This document shows, in pieces, positions 60,101 to 64,000 of a DNA stretch of 64,000 nucleotides. The first letter of the stretch is position 1. Each line of letters starts with the position of its first letter. The position numbers were made by a program, and so were the translations under genes. This DNA comes from Bathymodiolus brooksi. Its lineage: Eukaryota; Mollusca; Bivalvia; Mytilida; Modiolidae. The notes below the pieces were generated by a model. The model searched no databases. It was not told where the DNA came from and was given only the letters and a program-made list of their open reading frames with translations. The stretch spans positions 28,548,494 through 28,612,493 of the forward strand of contig OY804575.1 of NCBI GenBank assembly GCA_963680875.1, in the 5' to 3' direction.

Positions 60101-63100
60101 AGTGGCTTTAAACACTATAAACCAAACCAAACCTATAACATTATTAAAGACTGAAAGTGGCTTTAAACACTATAAACCAAACCAAACCTATAACATTATT
60201 AAAGACTGAAAGTGGCTTTAAACACTATAAACCAAACCAAACCTATAACATTATTAAAGAATGAAAGTGGCTTTAAACACTATAAACCAAACCAAACCTA
60301 TAACATTATTAAAGAATGAAAGTGGCTTTAAACACTATAAACCAAACCAAACCTATAACATTATTAAAGAATGAAAGTGGCTTTAAACACTATAAACCAA
60401 ACCAAACCTATAACATTATTAAAGAATGAAAGTGGCTTTAAACACTATAAACCAAACCAAACCTATAACATTATTAAAGAATGAAAGTGGCTTTAAACAC
60501 TATAAACCAAACCAAACCTATAACATTATTAAAGAATGAAAGTGGCTTTAAACACTATAAACCAAACCAAACCTATAACATTATTAAAGAATGAAAGTGG
60601 CTTTAAACACTATAAACCAAACCAAACCTATAACATTATTAAAGAATGAAAGTGGCTTTAAACACTATAAACCAAACCAAACCTATAACATTATTAAAGA
60701 ATGAAAGTGGCTTTAAACACTATAAACCAAACCAAACCTATAACATTATTAAAGAATGAAAGTGGCTTTAAACACTATAAACCAAACCAAACCTATAACA
60801 TTATTAAAGAATGAAAGTGGCTTTAAACACTATAAACCAAACCAAACCTATAACATTATTAAAGAATGAAAGTGGCTTTAAACACTATAAACCAAACCAA
60901 ACCTATAACATTATTAAAGAATGAAAGTGGCTTTAAACACTATAAACCAAACCAAACCTATAACATTATTAAAGAATGAAAGTGGCTTTAAACACTATAA
61001 ACCAAACCAAACCTATAACATTATTAAAGACTGAAAGTGGCTTTAAACACTATAAACCAAACCAAACCTATAACATTATTAAAGAATGAAAGTGGCTTTA
61101 AACACTATAAACCAAACCAAACCTATAACATTATTAAAGAATGAAAGTGGCTTTAAACACTATAAACCAAACCAAACCTATAACATTATTAAAGAATGAA
61201 AGTGGCTTTAAACACTATAAACCAAACCAAACCTATAACATTATTAAAGAGTTTTTAGATAATGGAAGCACTGAAGATATCAAAGACTTTTTTTTTTATT
61301 TCAGGTCAATTTATAAACTGACAGATTTTGGAGCTGCCAGACAATTAGATGACGAAGAAAATTTTACCTCAATTTATGGAACAGAAGAATACTTGGTGAT
61401 TTATTTAGAATTACTTTTAATACTTATAGATCTGTGAACTGCATCGGTGGTGTAATGGTTAGCATGTTCGCCTCGAGTGCGGTAGATCGTGGGTTCGAAA
61501 CCCCAGTCGGATCAAACCAAAGACTATAAAATTGGTATTTGTTGCTTCTCTGCTAAGCGGCATTAAGAAGAAAGAGCAAAGACTGGTTGGCTTGGAATCA
61601 GGATAATGTGTCAGAGTGGGGCGACATGTCTATCCGCAGACTGTTGTTTCAGTGAGCTAGCACTATAAAAATCCAACTAAGCATGTTGGTCTAGTACAAA
61701 GGGGATCTCATCATCATCTCATTGATAAGTAACTTGTTCTTGCCATGATATAGCTGAAAAATCGCTGAATTGGCGTTAAGCAACAATCACTCACTCACTG
61801 GATTTATGCATGTTACTTAGGAGATAACTGTATTGTATTTGAAAATTTCATGGCATCAATTGGAGATTTGAAAGTGGCAAAATGAGTTTACTGGCAACGC
61901 GATAGCGGAGCCAGTAAACGGATATTTGCGACCATTAAATCGACAATTGATGCCGTGAAATTTTCAAATACAATACTGTTATCTCCATTCTAATATAATC
62001 ATGTGTATAGATGTGTATTGACAAGATGACGTAAGCGGTAATCAGCTAAAATTTAAAAAATTTCTCATGCTATTTCAACCGTGGAATTGATACCGTGAAA
62101 ATTACACAATTAAATCGACAATTAATGCCTTGAAATTTTCAATTACAATACAGTTATCTCCATTCTAATGTAACGATGTGCATTGCCACATTATTGACAA
62201 GATGACGTAAGGTGTAATCGGCTAAAATTCTAAAAATAGCTCATAATATTTCAACCGTGGAAACGATACCTTGAAAATTACAGCATTGTCCAATCACAAA
62301 CCATGAATATTAAACAACTACATTAGAATAATTAATATCTAACATTGGAACTTCAGACCAATACTACCACAATATCTAACATAGGAACTTCAGACCAATA
62401 CTACCATAATATCTAACATTGGAACTTTAGACCAATACTACCATAATATCTAACATTGGAACTTTAGACCAATACTACCATAATATCTAACATTGGAACT
62501 TTAGACCAATACTACCATAATATCTAACATTGGAACTTCAGACCAATACTACCACAATAGCTAACATTGGAACTTTAGACCAATACTACCACAATATCTA
62601 ATATTGGAACTTTAGACCAATACTACCACAATATCTAACATTGGAACTTTAGACCAATACTACCATAATATCTAACATTGGAACTTTAGACCAATACTAC
62701 CATAATATCTAACATTGGAACTTTAGACCAATACTACCACAATATCTAACATTGGAACTTTAGACCAATACTACCACAATATCTAACATTGGAACTTTAG
62801 ACCAATGCTACCACAATATCTAACATTGGAACTTTAGACCAATACAGACCAATACTACCACAATATCTAACATTGGAACTTTAGACCAATACTACCATAA
62901 TATCTAACATTGGAACTTTAGACCAATACTACCATAATATCTAACATTGGAACTTTAGACCAATACTACCATAATATCTAACATTGGAACTTTAGACCAA
63001 TACTACCATAATATCTAACATAGGAACTTCATACCAATACTACCACAATTTTTTAGATTAACTAATAGATAGTGGTATAGAACTATCATTGCAGAGTCTT

Positions 63101-63459
63101 TTTTATGCCAATGTACATCACTATACTGTGGTTAATATTCTTCAATAGCATTAACATATTTATATAAGTAAATCAATTTGAGATTGATAAGAGGAGGGTG
63201 TACAAGCATTTGATTTTGAAAATGATGACTAGAAAAAGGAAAACCAATTTATGTCTGAAAATTATGGATTATATTAAATTTGCTATTTTTAACAGGATCC
63301 CAACATGTATGAGAAGGCTGTATTAAGACGACATTCAGTACCATACCAGGAGTTTGATGCTAGTGTAGATATTTGGAGTCTAGGAGTTACCATATACCAT
63401 GTAGCGACAGGACATTTGCCATTCCAACCGTATGGTGGTCGATCAAACAGTCAAACAAT
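42078..63459 (+). CDS. TBK1/IKK-epsilon-like protein kinase, exons 1-6 (3' end outside window)
   Basis: This is a Ser/Thr kinase of the TBK1/IKKe group, which in animals signals from nucleic-acid sensors to interferon- or NF-kB-type responses. Exons: 42078-42197, 44049-44189, 45502-45631, 47830-47920, 61305-61395, 63296-63459. All have AG/GT borders and phases that join (0, 0, 1, 2, 0, 2), giving 245 codons plus two bases. Visible features are the Gly loop [10 protein letters not shown] (26-35), the lysine in CAVKYF (K49), the alpha-C glutamate (E66), HRDLKPGN (144-151), DFG (168-170), the activation loop [11 protein letters not shown] with S183 at the position of TBK1 Ser172, and [12 protein letters not shown] of subdomain IX. 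The TBK1-specific [11 protein letters not shown] and [10 protein letters not shown] match that group rather than IKKa/b. Exon 1 begins exactly at the ATG after TTTTCAG, so a 5' UTR exon lies upstream. The ubiquitin-like and coiled-coil parts lie beyond the window. TBK1 versus IKKe cannot be separated here. Confidence 0.92.
42503..43311 (+). repeat. 30-bp minisatellite, ~27 copies (intron 1)
   Basis: The unit is GATTGTTTTATACACAAATA+TGTTTTATTT, with T/C variants (TTTATTTG, TTTATCTG, TTTCATTTG). A truncated 13-bp unit occurs at about 42811 and again at about 43064, marking a 253-bp higher-order block (eight units plus the 13-mer) present twice in tandem with the same variant order. Confidence 0.95.
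43312..44048. other. Rest of kinase intron 1
   Basis: AT-rich. About 43800-43900 resembles a degraded minus-strand copy of the SINE family (TTTATCACATAAAG.., GTGGTAATAGGTACTGATTG). No exon was seen. Confidence 0.45.
44049..44189 (+). CDS. Kinase exon 2 (codons 41-87)
   Basis: TTTTTCAG| acceptor, GAT|GTAAGG donor, phase 0. It encodes the ATP-anchoring lysine (CAVKYF) and helix C ([15 protein letters not shown]). Confidence 0.9.
44278..44833. mobile_element. 556-bp MITE with TA duplication (intron 2)
   Basis: The ends read CGGTTGTTTCGAATCAT on both sides (one mismatch further in), flanked by TA at 44276-44277 and 44834-44835. This fits a Tc1/mariner-type MITE. It has no transposase; the open frame inside is not meaningful. 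Confidence 0.8.
44836..45501. other. Rest of kinase intron 2
   Basis: AT-rich with nothing recognised. Confidence 0.4.
45502..45631 (+). CDS. Kinase exon 3 (codons 88-131)
   Basis: TTTTCAG| acceptor, ATAG|GTAATT donor, phase 1. It encodes the hinge region ([16 protein letters not shown]) and [14 protein letters not shown]. Confidence 0.9.
45632..46174. other. 5' part of kinase intron 3
   Basis: No repeat or gene recognised before the minisatellite. Confidence 0.4.
46175..47156 (+). repeat. 35-bp minisatellite, ~28 copies (intron 3)
   Basis: Unit GATACCAAAGAGGTAATCAG+AATCCATCAATCTAA, with CATCAATC/CAGAAATC and GATACC/GATTCC variants intermixed. The first two to four units are the most diverged. 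Confidence 0.95.
47206..47662 (+). repeat. 66-bp minisatellite, ~7 copies (intron 3)
   Basis: The unit contains ACACTACACAGAAAACTAAA followed by GATTGAGCAACACAAACCACACT and AAAAACAAACARTGATCTAC. Because 66 is divisible by three, the minus strand is open throughout (22-residue repeat), but that frame is an artefact. The core matches the dispersed repeat at 3619-3725. Confidence 0.93.
47830..47920 (+). CDS. Kinase exon 4 (codons 131-161)
   Basis: TTTTTTAG| acceptor, GGACA|GTAAGT donor, phase 2. It encodes the catalytic loop [12 protein letters not shown]. Confidence 0.92.
47921..48246. other. 5' end of kinase intron 4
   Basis: An inverted pair around CTAGCC/GGCTAG (47971 and 48073: GCACCAAAAACCACTAGCC vs GGGCTAGTTTGTC..TTTTGGTAC) forms a small foldback; nothing else. 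Confidence 0.4.
48247..48545 (+). repeat. Bivalve dispersed repeat (copy 4, truncated)
   Basis: It starts GCTCACCTAACCGAAAGAGTCAGG, then TTGTCCGTAAAC and CAATTGAAACCAAAGTTGG, and ends ATATGAGTGATACAGCCTC. It has lost most internal units. Confidence 0.65.
48664..48905 (+). repeat. tRNA-derived SINE, parent of the 55-bp satellite
   Basis: The tRNA-like head has a B box GAGTTCGAATC (48742-48752). The body reads GGGGTGTACATTAGGTGATA, AAGTTTGTCAGTGACTTGCG, TTCTCCGGTACTTCGG, CCTCCATCAATAAAACTG and AACTGAAATATTGTTGAAAG, with the tail TGGCTTTAAACACTATAAACC. The same family is found inverted at 10228, 13670, 13975 and 14466. Its last stretch is the first unit of the array at 48881. Confidence 0.85.
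48881..61250 (+). repeat. Giant 55-bp satellite array, 225 copies (intron 4)
   Basis: The unit is ATGAAAGTGGCTTTAAACAC + TATAAACCAAACCAAACC + TATAACATTATTAAAGA. The array is 12,370 bp; with one copy short by 5 bp (near 53905-53925) this is exactly 225 units. Unit 1 begins TTGAAAGTGG, continuous with the SINE body. The units are otherwise identical as far as I could read, except for a few single-base variants after 58.3 kb (T at 58373 and 59143; C at 58611, 60041, 60096, 60151, 60206, 61031). Confidence 0.97.
61305..61395 (+). CDS. Kinase exon 5 (codons 161-191)
   Basis: TTTATTTCAG| acceptor 54 bp after the satellite array, TTG|GTGATT donor, phase 0. It encodes [12 protein letters not shown] and the activation loop. 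Confidence 0.92.
61441..61800 (+). repeat. tRNA-derived SINE (TCACTCACTCAC tail), intron 5
   Basis: The head GCATCGGTGGTGTAATGGTT followed by AGCATGTTCGCC and B box GGTTCGAAACC (61492-61502) resembles a tRNA-Gly-type gene. The body has GGTTGGCTTGGAATCAGG..CTAAGCATGTTGGTCTAGTA, and the end reads GAATTGGCGTTAAGCAACAA + TCACTCACTCACTG. The acceptor stem does not pair properly, so it is a SINE and not a functional tRNA. Confidence 0.85.
61821..62290. repeat. Foldback plus tandem duplication, intron 5
   Basis: GGAGATAACTGTATTGTATT..CATCAATTG (61821-61862) is inverted at 61945-61987. The right arm plus the following ATTCTAATATAATCATGTG..GACAAGATGACGTAAG block is repeated about 167 bp later (about 62104-62290). 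Likely a MITE with a partial duplicate. Confidence 0.65.
62333..63050 (+). repeat. 37-bp minisatellite, ~19 copies (intron 5)
   Basis: Unit ATATCTAACATTGGAACTTT+AGACCAATACTACCATA, with TTTAG/TTCAG and CATA/CACA variants. One unit near 62840 carries an extra partial GACCAATACA. Confidence 0.95.
63296..63459 (+). CDS. Kinase exon 6 (codons 192-246)
   Basis: TTTAACAG| acceptor, ACAAT|GTAATT donor, phase 2. It encodes the APE-like region ([12 protein letters not shown]) through [15 protein letters not shown]. Confidence 0.9.
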
Positions 63460-63483
63460 GTAATTTTAAAAATCAGTTTAAGA

Positions 63484-63740
63484 CATTTTATGTCCCCTTC
63501 GCCAGGCATTGGGGGCATTAAGTTTTACCCCTTTCCATGTGTACATCTGTCTCTACGTCTCTCCCACAGTTTGTTTTCGTTCAATAACAAGTTCTCCATA
63601 ACCAAACATTTGAAATTTATGCACAAGTCAGGAACCATATAAAGAAGGCTATGTTCAATTTCTGACTTTTGGAGTTATGCCCCTTAATTTGCTGAAAAAT
63701 ACCAGTTTACTTTTGTTGGAAGTAGGGACATTAATGTCTA
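63484..63740 (+). repeat. Probable dispersed repeat fragment, intron 6
   Basis: TATGTCCCCTTCGCCAGGCA..GGGGGCATTAAGTTTTACCC..GGAGTTATGCCCCTTAATTT resembles a common mollusc repeat that I recall but cannot name. No exon was seen to the window end. Confidence 0.4.
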
Positions 63741-64000
63741 TCAACACATCCTTCCCTTATTTTAATTTAATATGCTTGAATAACTATTTTTATTTTGCTT
63801 AGAATTTTATTAATATCTGTTCTTAATGTATTTGCAATGACATCAACTATTGCAGCACAAACATTTACTGCAGACACCACAAGCAGCTAATATGCAAAAA
63901 AAAACAAAAAAACTTTTGTGTTCAGAATACAGGTTAATTTAACAAAGATTTCATAGATTAGGCTTTTTTTATTTAAGGTTTGGTTTATACAAGATTCTGG

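Noticed and set aside
61141..61437. 98-aa ORF joining satellite units to the kinase exon
   Set aside because: The kinase part is exon 5 with a proper acceptor at 61304; the upstream part is read-through of two satellite units.
61441..61513. Possible tRNA-Gly gene
   Set aside because: A and B boxes are present but the acceptor stem and anticodon arm do not fold correctly, and the sequence continues into a SINE body with a TCACTCAC tail.

Overview
The window is AT-rich animal nuclear DNA, most likely from a bivalve mollusc. It has spliced genes with GT..AG introns and conserved animal proteins: a TBK1/IKK-epsilon-type kinase and the first exon of ribophorin I. It also has repeat families that I recognise from bivalve genomes, such as the long dispersed repeat starting GCTCACCTGA..TCAGGTGAGC with internal 'AAGATGGCC' blocks, and tRNA-derived SINEs ending in AACCAAACC or TCACTCACTCAC. 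Species cannot be fixed from sequence alone. Most of the 64 kb is mobile or tandemly repeated DNA.

Layout. 0-2.5 kb: a hAT-type foldback element (190-1012) and nondescript sequence. 2.5-8.6 kb: a nest of at least five non-autonomous DNA transposons inserted into each other and into an old repeat; a related copy at 11.8-12.0 kb lacks the insertions and acts as an empty site. 8.69-9.06 kb: first coding exon and probable promoter of RPN1 on the minus strand; the rest of that gene would lie left of the window. 9.6-11.5 kb: a Ginger/KRBA2-like integrase-type element remnant. 12.8 kb: a possible terminal exon of an unknown plus-strand gene. 13.7-15.4 kb: SINE copies, one carrying an 85-bp hAT MITE, and a dispersed repeat. 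15.67-20.04 kb: a 4.4-kb cassette with about 490-bp inverted arms, a perfect 5-bp target duplication and two convergent C2H2 zinc-finger genes; this is the best candidate for an undescribed mobile system. 22-23.2 kb: local duplications. 24-29.7 kb: a decayed LINE whose endonuclease region is split by two terminal-inverted-repeat elements only about 15 bp apart. 30-35 kb: two long bivalve dispersed repeats. 35.5-36.7 kb: a Mutator-like element with a broken RecQ-like helicase exon inside. 38.0-40.3 kb: a nearly intact piggyBac-like transposase gene.

42.08-63.46 kb: six exons of a TBK1/IKK-epsilon-like kinase, from the ATG to kinase subdomain IX, running off the right edge. Its introns hold five separate minisatellites. 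The largest is a 12.37-kb array of 225 units of 55 bp in intron 4. The array begins inside the 3' end of a SINE, so it appears to have been born from a SINE tail. Exon phases join cleanly and the lysine, HRD, DFG and activation-loop serine are all present, so the gene looks functional as far as it is seen.

The genes here do not form one pathway. RPN1 (ER N-glycosylation) and the TBK1-like kinase (innate immune signalling) are host genes; the other coding regions are transposon-borne or remnants. All boundaries and homologies come from reading the sequence, and no database search was run.
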